Origin: Dipylidium caninum
Taxonomy: Eukaryota > Platyhelminthes > Cestoda > Cyclophyllidea > Dipylidiidae
Length of the DNA stretch: 64,000 nucleotides
Assembly: GCA_017562135.1 (NCBI GenBank)
Contig: QEYB01001406.1
Span: 62,001-126,000, forward strand
Reading direction: 5' to 3'
The notes beneath the pieces were generated by a model that did not search any database, was not told the origin of the DNA, and saw nothing but the letters and a program-made list of their open reading frames with translations. A program made the translations under genes and the position numbers. Positions within the stretch are counted from its first letter, which is position 1. Each line of letters begins with the position of its first letter. Below are positions 25,849 through 39,195 of this stretch, in pieces.

Positions 25849-25866
25849 GCAGCAGCAGCAGCAGCA
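25849..25866 (+). repeat. (GCA)6 trinucleotide repeat
   Basis: Six uninterrupted GCA units within a purine-rich setting. Open in several frames, with no coding support. Confidence 0.95.
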
Positions 25867-28800
25867 CGAAGAGAAAGAGGAGGGAAGACCACCGCTGAAG
25901 TGGTCTCTTTCGTCAAATTCTCCCGTCAAATGAGTAACGCGATGCCAAACAGGACGCAGGAAAGTGGAGCAGACGAGTAGACAGCCTCCAACCCAAATGT
26001 CTTCAAAACAGTGACACCCGTGCGAGGCTGGCAGGCTACCATCCAGCCGGGCGAGCATGTCGTCCTGCGGTCTTCCGCCGGGGAGTATAACACCCTTGGC
26101 CCGGTGTGCATGACCGCGCAGGTATTGTCTTTTGTTACAGTGCGGGAGAGAATGCGAGAGAAAAAATGTGGCTCCAGCGGTTAGCATTGTTGTTGGCGGG
26201 CTCTGCTACGCCCCAGTGGGCAGAAGAATGTACCTACTTTGTCCTCTCCCATCGCGAAACCGCCCACTCTCCTCGAGTCACTTCTGTCGGTGTGCAGTGG
26301 AATGGTCCACCTGGTCCGCCGCATCCAATTATCCCCACCACGTAGTTTTGGAGCATCTCGAAAAGGAGACTCCCTTTGTCTCTTGGCAGCCGCTTCTAAT
26401 TTAGCTGGGCAACAACAGCTACGAGGGGCTGAGTGGGGACCACTTCCACCCAACTGCCATGACGAAGTGTTGCCAGATAACCCTGCGCATTCATGAGAAG
26501 TGTATTGGACGATAAATTTCTCTTTCACCGGTAGCCATGATTAGCAAATAGTTCACTTCGGCATCACAGAGTTGCTTTTGAGCAAAAGCCCTCGGTGGAA
26601 GTTGGTCGCGGAAGGTCTCGCAGGGCCGCAAAACCAACTGCACAAAGGAAAGCATTCTCAGCCGTAAGACGCCTCCCGAGAGGGACGCCGGCAGGTTTGA
26701 AAGAGTGCTGAGGCGGGGAAGAGAATTTTCGGCTATCCAGTCTCGTTGTTGGATGATTTGGTCTGCAGAGGGCATTAGCTGCTAGTGGCGAGGCTTCTCT
26801 GCCTTGTTCCCCACAAAATAGACGAAGGTTGTCAACTCAACGGTGATCACTCGACTAAAGACTGCAGCCAGCCGCGGCTTCAATAATGAGTGTCTAAAGG
26901 CGTCAGTTCAGTGTCAACCATATCAATGGCTCTTTTGAGCTTTTTTCTTCTTTAACAAAAAATTCCACCAAGATTTAAGCTGGAGCGTTGTATTCTGTCC
27001 ACAAGTGGTGGTGGCGACCGCCCACCTCCCCCCCCCAAAAAGCTCCATTTTCCGTTGCCATCCAGTTTCCCGGCGGGAGGTTTCCTCGTGGTCACCGCCT
27101 CTTTTATTCGTCTGTGAGAAAGTTCCGCCCCCCCCCCCCTTTCTCGGCTGGGGACAACTTTCCGATGGAACCGAAGTCGTTTGTACTTCGCACCGACGCC
27201 TACCATTCCAAAGTAGAAGATAAATTCAGCCGCATGGTCAAAAGTAAATTGAGGGCTTTCATGCAAAACTTCATTGCATTTGAAAGAGACTTGCCGTGGA
27301 AGCACTTCTCCCGCTCCCCTCCGCCTCTAATTCCATTGTTTCTCCACTCTCAGTGCTCTCCGACATCTCTCGATGACGCTGAGTTGGGTGCTCATTCGCC
27401 TGTAAAAGTTCTCGTTCATCATGAAAGAAGAGGGATGGGCGCTTATTACGCTGAGCGCGTGGTCGGTCTCCATAGAACTTGGCGTTTATTGCTACCAGAG
27501 GTCATTCCACCCTCATTTTCCCATCATTCATGGGTGTCTTCTAATCGCTGAACCAAGACCATTTGGGCCGCGCTGGAGCGATGCAACCGGGCGGGATACA
27601 GCGACTTGATGGGCCGCGGCAGAGGAAGTGGAGGAAGGCTTGACGGCGTTGCTAAGTGCGAAGGAAACGCTCGCATTCCCTGCGACTGCATTGCCGCCGT
27701 GGCTTTCAAGGCGGCAGGAGACTGCAGGCCGAAAGACTTCCCCGTTTCCCGACGTCACCGTGAGGAGGCTTCGTTGGTGAGAGAACGAAGGGCAATCGGC
27801 GGGAGCTTATCAGTCCCACAGAGACGTCTTCGAGTCCAGTCCAGTCTCATATTTAAAGCTGCTGAATACTTACGTCGCCATCAACACAGGCTTGCATTCT
27901 AGTTACGTCCACGAGTTGCCTTTTGTTCTTCTCAGGATAAAATTGTCTTCCTTGGTTTTATAAAAAAAGCCTTGAATGTTCATCATTTCGCTACCCCACT
28001 CACCCTCATTTCATTTGTCTTCCCCTTCCATGAATGGATAACATCAGACGTCCAAGAAAATCGACGGTAGGTTCGTGAAGTATTATGGGGCGAATAATCC
28101 GCAACGTTGGATTTTCTTCATATCGCTTCGGAGTAAAATCTTATCTGGGGGCCGAGGTTCCAGGCGAGTGACCTTCATGCGAGAGAGAAACGACGCCCAC
28201 AAGCATTTGAGCCCCATGGACGCGTGAGATGGTGGATCGGTTGGAGACCATCGGTAGAACGTCACTCCGGTCCTGACATGAAGCGCCGACCCCGTTGTGG
28301 CATCACAGGTCTGTGCGCAGTCCCCACACCGCTGTAGCTGGGCGCGGCGGACATTTCAACAATCTGCATCCACTTGTTTAATCGGCACCCCCCTCCGCGG
28401 CTTCCACGGCTCTTCCACGCAGCGACTGTTAACGCCCTGCAACTCCTTTAACGTTGGCTAACCTCGTTACGGCTGGCGTGGAGCACAGAGCAACCGGCGT
28501 GGAGGAGTCTTCCGATGTCCACGCAGTGCATTATCAACTCCTCCTCCGTCTTCAGCCTCTTTTGTTTCTGACATGGTGGCACATTTCAGAGTACCACGCA
28601 ATGCGGCTTTACGAACACACGTTCAAGCACACACAGGGCGACAGGAGGAGAATGAAAGCCAGTTAAATGCACAAAAACCCAAAACACACGTGGAGAGAGA
28701 ACGCTCGGACAAGCTCACGCACTCGTTGTCGGTTCTTCACGCACCAGCAAACAGTAGCCATGACGGCATTGTCGCTCTTTAAGTGACACACTCACCCAAA

Positions 28801-31800
28801 TATGGGGTGAAAAAATCCCATGAACGCATGGCCAGAGTTCATTTGAGCAAACACACGACTTTTACTTCTCGCAACAGAGGTACCAGATGGGAGAGTAAGT
28901 GTCCGCTTGACGACAGCGTGCGTGGGAAATGGTGGTCGACTGAAAGACTCAGCAGAGGTGTTTTTTCATCCATGGGCGACCTGAAGGCGGCATCGCGTCG
29001 AAAGCCGCCCCCCGAGGCTCCTTAGGGAGGTGCCCATGGACGCGTGGGGGAGGAGAATTTGGGTCCCCCTACGCGGTGTGGCTGTTAAAACATCCTGTTG
29101 CAGACTGGACGAGAGCCTGGTCAGGTGGATGGAGGACGATGCAGGCGAAACCGGTAAATTCTTCCACTCAACACCGGGACCGCTCACAATAATACGTGTG
29201 TCCGCATGCCATTCAGCGTTCTTAATGCATTTCCAGCGCTTCTGCACTTTGGCCTTTACGGTCGAGGGGAGGCCGGGGCATTTGACGAGCACTCGGTCGG
29301 GGGGAAGGACATTCACCCTTTTCCCACGTGGCACTCGAACTCCTCACCCCACAGTAAGCGGTCACTCGGACACTCCCGGTGGTCGGGGCATCTCTGGGCC
29401 TCCACCTCCAAGGGGATCCTCGCAGTGGCTCCGTTTGGTCAAAGCGATCGGCTGGCGAGGCGGGCACAGGACCTGGTGATGACTTGGAAACTATGAAACG
29501 GGCATTTGATGTAATTTCCGCCGGTATCTGCGACTTTTTGCCAACGATCAGGCCAATCACATATGCCTTTTCAGGCAAATCCTCATTTTTAGGGTTAAGA
29601 AGCGATTCAAAGCCTGTTATAACACAATTGTGCTTCTATTTAATTTTTTCTCTCAAAAAATACTTCCCACTTAGGGCTTAGTATTTGTGGGGAAGTTAAT
29701 TTGTCAGCAGTAGGTGAAGCTTTATTTGGTCGTCGGGCGTTGCAATGCTCACTTACGCCTGTGCTCGACCATCTGCAGTTGTGTCAGCTCGTACGGCCGA
29801 CATGGCATTAGCCCGAACTTGTTTTGCTTTATCACTTCTTGTACGCAGATGCTTTAACACAATTGTAGCCCCAAGGGTGGTTCCTCTTCAGTTCGAGAGT
29901 AGTTCCTTGTTTGGATCGGATTCCACGTCGTCGCTAAGTCCCCCTGCCCATCGACATGGATCGGCGGTCTTTGTCGAGACTCGTTAACGACACTCAAATC
30001 GTCGGGAACGAGACTTTTGGAAGGAATATTTAGTGGATTCGTCTCCGGACGCCTCATTAACGTTCCTCGAAGCTAGTTGACCTGCGCTACGATTCATTTG
30101 AAACTTGCGCAAGAAAAGTAGTCGCAAAAGGCAAAAAAATAAATAAAAACACAAAAAAATCACGAAGGCAACTAATAAGAATGCCCTTAAGATTTAGCGA
30201 TGTCCTCCTCGCAGTCAAAGCCGAACACTTAAGCGCACGTTTCATAGTTTCCAAACAGCATTTTTGCCATCTCGGGAGACACTTGACTTCCCGGTGCATC
30301 GACTGGCGTGGAGCAAATGGATGGATTTCGTGGAGACGTTTGCAACAAGGCCTTTCCAAGTCCTCCCATAAGGGAAGGCGACGGCTTCCTTTTGGAAGAC
30401 GAGAACCCGAGCAAAGAGAACTCACTGACACAGCAGACCCTAAACGCTCTTAGATCGCGTTAAGATAAACTGGAATGATATTTTTTAGTTTAATGACTCT
30501 CCTCAAGAGTTGGGAAGGTTTTTACAGTAAAATGTGTGTCTTTTATTCGAACTTTTTGTTATGTGTCCTAAACCGACCCGCAGTGCAGACGGTGACGGCA
30601 GTTGTGGACGAATGGGGGGTGGACTTGAGTCTGCGAGGGGCCGACGACTTCGGCCACATCGTCAGCGGCCATTCAGTGGCTTGTGTGAGACGCCGTCACT
30701 CCGTCTCGTTCAAAACGAGGCCTCCTTTGCCAGAGGAAGGCAAATTAACTCGAGGACGACTCCACGGGCGGCGCAATTTATCATTGAAACGGGTGAAATA
30801 TCACCCCATCTCCAAGCCCACAAGTGTTCTGCCACACTCCATTCTTGTTGACCTTGCGGTTCTCCGACGGCTGATTTCACATGGAAAATATCTCGTTGGA
30901 GGGCGGAAAACCAGCCATAACTGGGTGACCGTGTTGACAAACCAATCAACCTGTCATCGACACATTTCTCGACCACAAGCAGATGTGTTCAGCTCCCACG
31001 TGGTCTTCCACGTCCCCTCCCATCGTCCCGCGTTGGAGGGTGATAGGAAGAGCGAGAAGTGTGTTCGTAGGAGGTGACAGAAACTCTCCCTCCTCCGCCC
31101 CTCCTCTCACATGCGGTCCACACAAGTACGCGCACACCTTACGAACAAAACCATACTTTTTGCACACACACACACCCAGCGGTCTGTGTGCGTGTGTGTG
31201 TGTGTGTGTGTGTTGAGGTACTTCTACACCATTATCCCTCCTCCGCTTATCTGATCTCCTCGTGTTCCGTGTGCATTAGCCGCGGTGGTTTGCGGCTGAC
31301 CGCTTCACCTCGTGGGCAGCAAAACCGTCTCTCCTCGCCTCTCCTCCGAAAGACTGTTATGCGCGGAGATAGCATCTGTGAATTTAGGGGACAGGTGGAA
31401 TGACCAGAGTAAAACTCGGTTGAGGAGGAATCTCGCGTCCCATACCGAATTATTCGCTACTCCACTGAGGCATCTTTATTCACAGCGTTCTGCTACTTCG
31501 TGACGAAACGGGGAGCTAGGCGGAAACCATCTTCCTCCTTCATTTGGCCCCAACGAAATGGCTGAGTGAATACGTCCCTCAGCGGGCAGAACGTGAAGCA
31601 AAGAGGCCTTCTTTCGCATCACCTCTGCCCTCCAATGGCTTTGTTGACGACTGAAAAACGCCGCCATTAACCGTCACTTATCCCTAACAACGGAGGATGG
31701 GGACAAATGTCCCCAGTTCCGCTTCCCCTTGACCGGGATCACCTACGCAGGGACTTCCAATTCTAGGGACCCTGAGACAGTGCGGACGGTCGCGATTGCG

Positions 31801-34800
31801 CCACGCCACTCTGGAAATCGCTTTGGTTGACAGCTTATGGCATACTCGCTTCGAGGACAGTGTCTGTCGGGCGTTGCCGCTCGTGCTAGGGAAGAAGAGA
31901 ACCGCCGGGTAGGAAGAAGCGGGTTGAATTGTCCGCTGCCAGACGCCTGCTTCCACGATTTGGACAACGAACGAGAGTCTAGTGATTCGAGCAGAAGTCG
32001 ATTTGTAAGTTGCGTCTCGTTTAAGTAAACACAAAACCAACCGTAAAACATCGACTTGTCGCATAATCTGGACACTCCCGCCCCGCCCACTTCCCTCCTC
32101 GACTCGTCTTGCCCACCTTACCAACTTTATGACTCTCCTATCTGATTTCCCCTCCCGAATGTCTTCTGTGCCCAGCAGTGCGAGTGTATAGACTACTTGG
32201 AAGCGGACACTACGCGAAGGGGACACAGTTTTCCTTTTGGCATGGCCAACCTTGCGGCCGAGCAGGTCTCCTCAGCCGCCTGAGAGACTAAAGTGAGGTT
32301 CCAGTGCTGCTCAAGTAACGCCAAAGCCAAACTCACTTGATTTGTCCATCATAGGGGGCAGTAGGCGGGGAAGAAGGGGGTTTTGATTCGCTCCACCTTC
32401 TCCTCCTCCATGCGCAACGAGTGATGTCGCTTTCGTCGGGAATTTATCCCCCATCCGGTACTGAGGAGGGTACCGACCCTGCCGCTTTACTTGACTGCCC
32501 AGACGCGGAGGCGGGAAAAAAATGGCTGTCCAAACGTGGACCCTCGTGCAGCCCTCCTGGGGAGCCTCTTTTCCCGTGCTGGACGAGCGGGTGGCAGGTG
32601 CCGAAGGGTCTCGCAAACCGACAAAGCAACGTCTCGCTGAGGGCCTCCGCGACGGCCACCGCTTGAGCGCAGCCTCCGCCCGAGTGCTGTGAGGTGGCTC
32701 GGGGGAGACCACCGAAATGGGGATTTTTATTGCTAGGAGTAAATCATCTATCCACAGTCAGTTAAAGGGAAACGATAACCGAAATTAACGGAAGGGGGAA
32801 TTCAAAGACAAATTAGGCGGTAGCAACATGCGGGGTGGTCTGGAATGCTTTGCCTGCTTTGCTTGTAGACTGGCTTTTTGGAATAAAATTTATCCCTTCC
32901 ACCCGCTCTCCAACACCTCGGCGCGGGAGTCCAAACACACACACGTTAACAAGGGCAACAACTGCTGCCGTTGTTGCCGCAGCGGGATTTGTGAGGAGAG
33001 AGGGGCGAAGCGCGGAGATGGAGGGAGAAAACGAGGAGGGGCTGGAACGGGTTTTTGTCCGCCTCAGAAGCCTACCACAGCGGAGCAAATACACATAAAT
33101 ACGCCCCGTTCGCCTCGGCAGCGCAGACTAACCGTATAAATCATATTTCCCTTCAAATTCCTCTCTTTTTTGGGATTAAGCAAGCATGCAAGAGGATGAG
33201 GGCCCGCTTCACTTTTGAGGAATTCTCGACGCCGAAAACGGAACAAAAAGTTACCGCGCATAGTTTAGGCATCGGGTGCTCTACAAAAGACAGGCGGAAA
33301 GTGACAAGAGAAGGGCGTTTCGAGAGGGTAGGAGAATAGTCGAGCTTCGCAGACAGGCGTCTTTCAACTCCCCATCCCCTTTTCTCCCTCACCTCTGCGC
33401 ATGCCTCGGACTTTGATGGGTTGGAGTTTCAAGTCCTTCCACTCAAAGCATCTGACGGGGAGGAGCGCCTGCAGTCGGACACGCACTTCATCAGCCAGAC
33501 CATCCTGAGTTGGCCCTTCTCACCTCGAGGGAGTTTGTGGCCAAATTGACAGCTGTGCCGTGACCGCAGGACGGGAAAGTGACGAAGGCACCTTCAGCGA
33601 ATTGACCATTTCCTCCGTGGGCCAAAGCCACTCCATTTAATTTCGCCAGAGAGGGCCTGCCCAACCGTGGCGTAAATTCGAATGGTGGTCCACCGCACCC
33701 CTACAGCAGCGAGACGTTGAGGAGGCAATTTTAACTCCACTTTAAGGCAAAGATCCGTCGGTGCATATCATCGTGGATTTACACCTCGACGACTAGCGTC
33801 GCCATCAAAGTTGACAGAGGCTGTGCCTGAACACAGCGTCAACTCAACTCTCGCATGGGACCACAAATGGGAGGGCTGCGGAGGGCCTGGTGCGAAATCG
33901 CCCTTCGGCTGGGGACACGGCGTCTCAGTCGCATCCCCTCACCGCTGTAATTAGCCTTTCCGGTGGCTGCATACGATGAATTAGCTACACAAAGCGAGAG
34001 TCTGAGTGACATTTCGTTTGAAGCGTTGGCTACTTCTCATCCCTTTTGAGACCGGAGATATTTTCCCCTGAGAGGCGGCCTACTTGGCTGGAGCCACCTT
34101 CTTCGAGGCACCGCAAATTCTCGGCCGACTCTAGTCGAGGAGAATTGTAGACGACCACCTAACCGAGTCATGACGGCTGAACTCACTTACGCATGAATGT
34201 TTTAAGTGTCATTTACACGAAACACAGAGCCTTCTCAGCAAGAATCTACCCAAACTCGTGAACCCACCTTGGAGGAGGAGGAGAGCAGGAGGAGGAGGAG
34301 GAGACCGGCTGCGCAGCCCGAGAGGGGCGACGCAATGCGGAGGAGGCTCGCGATCATTCAATCAAACCGCCTTCCCTCCGGCCAGGCGGGGTGACAGGCG
34401 CGCCCTTTTGTCTGAACATGCCCGGCAATAAGATTCGTGTCCGATTTTTCCCAAAATGATACTTAATCAAGTCCCCAAGATTTGTCGCGGGAGATTACTC
34501 GGACACCGTTAGTGTGCTGCCCCACCTCGGTCGCAAATATTCACATCGGAAGGGGCTTGTTTGTCGGTGGTTTGGGAAATTTAGGCGAATTCATTTAAGG
34601 TACCGTGATTAGCCGCACTTTGGGCTTATTAATGGGGACTTCGCTTCAACCGAGGGGATCGCACTTAACGAAAATTTGTGCGCCGCGTTTGCAACCCCGT
34701 CGCCGTCACTTTGTTCCTCGGCGGAGCAACTCCCCACGAAGACTCCAGTCGACTGTCGATGCTCCGTGGAGTTGCTGAGTCCTATTGTGGTCCGAAGGAT

Positions 34801-35836
34801 CTGCGACTTCGGTTTAAACGACTTACCCATCAGAGCGCGAGGATGTCGCTTGTGTGTTCGAGAGGATGGTAGTGCTCAAAATAAATTCTGATAGAATGGA
34901 CGGGAAAATTTGTCTTAAGAAAGCTTCGTCTCTTAAAAATCGCGTAGGATGTGCTCCCCCAAGGTGGGTCCCTGTAATTCGTCGAGCAATTTGCTCAGTA
35001 GCTCCTCTCGTCCCTCTCCCCGCCCGTCAGGCGGTCACAATTGGTCTGTCCGGGGAGGGGAGGAGGTGAAGGGAGCCGTTGAAGGCGACGCCTCAAGCTC
35101 CCTGTCATCTGTAACATTTCGAAGGCGTTCGCATGCTGCATACCTCCGTGACGGGTGGTCCTCATTCCCACATTCAGCGCAAGGAGCAGTTCCGTAGCAG
35201 CCCCTCTCACCTCGCCTCCGCTGCCACTGACTCCGGCCTCGCCTGCCGGTGTGAAGTGGGAGGAGAAGTGTGTGGACTCCTACGACAATTGGCCCTCCTC
35301 CCCATCCCCATTGCGGCTTTGTGGGAATGGGGACAAGGCGGGCGTGTCTTGTAGCAAGGCCTTCTAAGAAGTAAAATTGCTGGCACTGTTGGCCCAACGA
35401 CGTCTACTCGTCCGAGGTGGAGACGCTGCCACGGTGCATTCCCCTGTCGGACCGAAGGGGCGCACCACTTCCAGCTTTCCGCCGACCCGTACCCGCAGCC
35501 GTAAACTCGGCTGATTTCGGTTTGGGATTTGCGAAAGCTCATCCCAAGATGCGGCAATTTGGGTTCCCTTCGGTCTCCTCCTGTGGGCACACTTTTTACG
35601 CAGGAAGAGGGGCACTTCTTGCTACTCACATGCCACCGACTGCCCAGCTTCTGAGGCCTCTCAAGTCGCCCACTCACCGACGACCTTCGTCTACGCCTTA
35701 ATTAGGGAGAGATTCCTGAATTAAATTTCTCTTATCTAAACCCCGTTGCTCCTCTTTATTTGTTGTGGTAAAAAATAGAAGTACCGCCCAGAATTAAAGA
35801 AGACATGGCGGAGAAGGAGGAAAAGTAGGGGAAGGA

Positions 35837-35863
35837 GAAGAAGAAGAAGAAGAAGAAGAAGAA
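35837..35863 (+). repeat. (GAA)n trinucleotide repeat
   Basis: About nine GAA/AAG units in a purine-rich stretch that extends from roughly 35805 to 35890. Confidence 0.95.
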
Positions 35864-36016
35864 GCAGTAGTAGTCGCAGCAGGAGAAGATTTATTCCGCC
35901 TTCCCTCTTCTGCTACCACCACTAATTTTCAGCTGAAAGGCTCCGGGAATAGTTAGTAATGGACCCTTATCTGATCGACTTGGTGTGGGCGAAAATAGGC
36001 CTCCACTTCCTCGCTG

Positions 36017-36037
36017 TCTCTCTCTCTCTCTCTCTGC
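36017..36037 (+). repeat. (TC)n microsatellite
   Basis: About ten TC units. A comparable (TC)n tract lies at 52833-52851. Confidence 0.95.
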
Positions 36038-36394
36038 CCGCTCCACCTGATGCTTCCGCGTGAGGGCACAAAGGAAGCCCTGGCGTCCCACAGGGACGCA
36101 AGCGGACGCACGGTCCGATTCGACTTGGACTCCCTTTCCTCCGGCGATAGCATCGCCCACCGCATGGGGTTGCCCCCACGGGGAGGCATAACAAATGCTG
36201 TCGTCAGAAAGTATGCATTTGTCAACTGAAATCTCCTCGTGGGCCCGTTTTTTCCTTCTCCCAAACACAGAGACCGCGAGGGAAGGGTGAAAAAGTATGA
36301 AGAAAGGTGAACGAACGGAAAGTTGGCCTCATTAGAGCGCCGACGCTGCGAATATTCACTGCATTTCGGGTTTCCTCTGCTTTCTCCATCCCCA

Positions 36395-36419
36395 AGGAGG
36401 AGGAGGAGGAGGAGGAGGA
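36395..36419 (+). repeat. (GGA)8 trinucleotide repeat
   Basis: Eight uninterrupted GGA/GAG units, purine-only on the + strand. Confidence 0.95.
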
Positions 36420-39170
36420 TCACGCGAAAATGACTACTATCCGCTGCCTCAAATTTTCATCCATCCATCGCAACGGCTCAGAATCTCCTCAGCACTCCAC
36501 AATCCTCCGACGCCTCCCGTGTGTCCTTGTTGATGTTCTCGGTGATAGTTTCTGCTTTGCCACTCGTGTGGTTCCCAAAATTCATTTCGTCTTTCAGTTT
36601 AAACCAAAGGTTTGGAGGACCATCACGGACTGCTGAATCGGCCTCATTTCGTTCCCATTCTCAGGTGGGGATATTTAGGATATAGCATTCACTGACATTA
36701 TTTTAAATTTTAATTTTCACATTGGCAGGCTATTCTACGTGGTCCTGACGGAGTCGCGAACAGCCTTGTTACCTGCTCACGAGAGCAGCCTCATGAGCGA
36801 CTTGGTGGCTCGATTCGATTTCGACGGAGAAGAGCAGTCTGCGCATTCTGTCTTTGGTCGGCGGTCTGCAGTTGTCTAGTGCTACAGCTGATGCGGCGCA
36901 TTTCCAGTCCTCGGACGAGGGCGGCTGGGCCCCCCACCCAGTGCTCCGGGGTGACAGCGCGGACGGTGAGGTGACACCTCCCTTTCCCTTCCACCGAAAG
37001 GCAGTTTCATCAGCTGTCACACCATCTCACAAAGTGTTCCAGGCGAACGAACCACAATGGCGGGTGATGGCACAACGCATGACGCGGAGGGAGACTGGGC
37101 GGAAGGGGCGAGGGGAATGCGAAGGCGGAGGTGAAGGTGAAGGCGAAGGGGATTTGCAGTGTGGCCACCGCACAGCACCGCACCGCCACCCTGCGGATGA
37201 AGTTGAATAAACGCCCAAACGGGAGGACAGCAACTGTCACCACTTTCGCGTGTGCCTGCGCCCTCGTGTCGCCCAGCGTCCTATCTGGGTCGCGCCTCGT
37301 CTGCGAGAGAGCCGCGCACGTCCAGCTAGTTGCGCAAGATCGGGGCTACGGACCGCTCTGAGTGGAAAAAAGCTGGTGTTGTTGAGGGAAGCGCTTGTTG
37401 ATTTCTGTGTGCACTGTTCTCTTTCGTGCACTCGCCTCTCTTCGAAGTCGCCGTTACTGGAGAGGACAAGAGGCGACGGTTTGGGGAGAAGCGGAATGAC
37501 AATCGAAAGAGGTCTACCTCCAAAACGTTAACTCATTTCTCGCTGCGTTTGTTCCCCATTGAACTACCTGCCTGCTCTGCGTTTAATCTTGCTCACGCAG
37601 AGTGCAGAGCCATCGAACCTCATGTCGACTTGTTCCAAAACCGTCTCTCGTGTCCACGTCCTCCTCCCCGACGGCACAGAGTGCCAAAAACACGGTTTGT
37701 CCTCCCGACGTGAACCCGATGTCTCCACGGACGCAGTTGAAAGTCCTTTCATCACCCAGCGTCGCACTTTCAATCGCCTGATTCAAGTGGTTGCCGACCT
37801 CCGAGTGTTTCAAGTCTACCAAAAGAGCTAATTTTTTGATTGCCTGACAGCCAGTGCAACCAACCCTCCTCAGCTTGGAGCCTTTCACATTATCTTCGGC
37901 CTTCATAACTTTATTTTAATACAGAAAAAACAGATTTTTTGAACTACCTGCGCAACACTGATGCGTGTTTCTATACCACTGTTTGCTCAGGGATTTAGTG
38001 ATCAAAAAAATTTTGCGACTATTTTGGGAAGACGGCGAAGAAGGGGCGGCTGGTCTTGAATGTGTATTTTAAGGGGTCGGCAGACTGTCCACCGGAGCGC
38101 GGGTCCACATTTACAAGGAGTGGCCCTGGTTGTTTTTTCTTTTTTTTTTTGATTTAAGACACTCACACCTCCCAACTGGGCCTGAGTGAATGGTTGACAC
38201 GGGGAGAGTTAATTAGACGGAGCCAACGCCGTCACACGATGCCTGCGCGCATGCGCCCAAATATCCTCGAGGGGTGGACGGCAAAAATAATTGTATCCGC
38301 TAGTCAAATCCTCCCGCAGAGGCCTGCAGGCGAGGGGAGGCCGGTGAATTAAGGTGTGAAGAGGCGGATACACGCACACCGGCACGGACACTCGGCAACG
38401 ACTGATTTAGTAAAGGTTATTCGAAGGGGGAGCGCAAGGGGCGGGAGCGGGGCGGGCGGGACGGGGAGAGGAGGGACTTCTTTTCTGCCTCCGCTGGCCG
38501 TCTGCCTGCCGTAGGCCACCAGAGGCTCAAAAAGAGACCACACTGGCCAATTAATCAAGCCTTGTTAACTTTGTTGGCCTGTTGAAATAGCCCATTTATA
38601 TATCCCCGGGGCGCCTGAGTGAATGGGTGCGAAGAGGCGCACAAAATGAGTAATGGGAAGAAGAGGCATGCGCCTTCACGACACACAAGCTCCTACAATC
38701 ACCGACTTTTTCTGCCACGACATTTAAAATTCGAGTGAGGCACCGAGTGTGTGTGTGTGTGTATGTGGGATGTGTGTTCGCAAATTCCATTTGTCAGAGA
38801 CGATTCCGTTGCGTCTCGGACTTCGTGGTTTATAAGGTCCGGGCAACCTGACCATCGACGGTCTCTTCAACCTGTCGAATACTCCGACTTATGAACCACT
38901 GCCATTTCTACTTCATGTCGGCATCAACCTTTTGAAGAGGTTCCAATGAAAAGGCAGTAAGGTTTGAGCTCCACAAACTTGGCAGCTTGGTCGTCGACTC
39001 CTTCCAACGACTATTTTCCACCACTCCGTCGTCTAATTATTCGCTAAAATTGGTCGACATGCCGGTGGACCTTTGGTTGGGAGCCACCGAGTGCAACGCA
39101 CCTTCATTTGTTGGAGGAATTCGCTACTGAGTCGCCTAGATTTACCGCTTTCCGGTAAAAAATAGACCCT

Positions 39171-39195
39171 CCTTCCTTCCTTCCTTCCTTCCTTT
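39171..39195 (+). repeat. (CCTT)n tetranucleotide repeat
   Basis: Six CCTT units, pyrimidine-only on the + strand. Confidence 0.95.

Larger units (their letters stand above)
18431..31220 (+). other. GC-rich gene-free interval, second part
   Basis: No supported gene on either strand. Content: a GGGA tract at 19504-19526, a 130-base polypyrimidine tract at 20790-20920, GACGGG repeats near 21047-21072, a perfect hairpin at 25208-25239, (GCA)6 at 25849-25866, and two C-runs near 27030 and 27127-27140. More AT-rich patches lie at about 27930-28010, 29500-29720 and 30060-30180. Open stretches of about 180-200 codons (23239-23787 and 30475-31077 on +, 24232-24834 on -) have no recognisable domain and look like chance. 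Confidence 0.55.

Noticed and set aside
28210..29045. CCCATGGACGCGTG present twice, about 800 bases apart
   Set aside because: A 14-base repeat is expected by chance several times in a window of this size.
30449..30470. AGATCGCG followed by TTAA, resembling the bantam microRNA (also AGATCGCG near 23186)
   Set aside because: An internal base is missing and the flanks do not fold into a precursor.
30475..31077. 200-codon open stretch on the + strand beginning with hydrophobic residues
   Set aside because: The N-terminus looks signal-peptide-like only because it lies in an AT-rich patch. The remainder has no domain and ends in a low-complexity region.
37559..37831. Open stretch with codon pattern slightly reminiscent of coding sequence
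   Set aside because: No clear acceptor in phase, no partner exon, no domain, and an equally long antisense frame. It remains a low-probability exon of an unknown gene.
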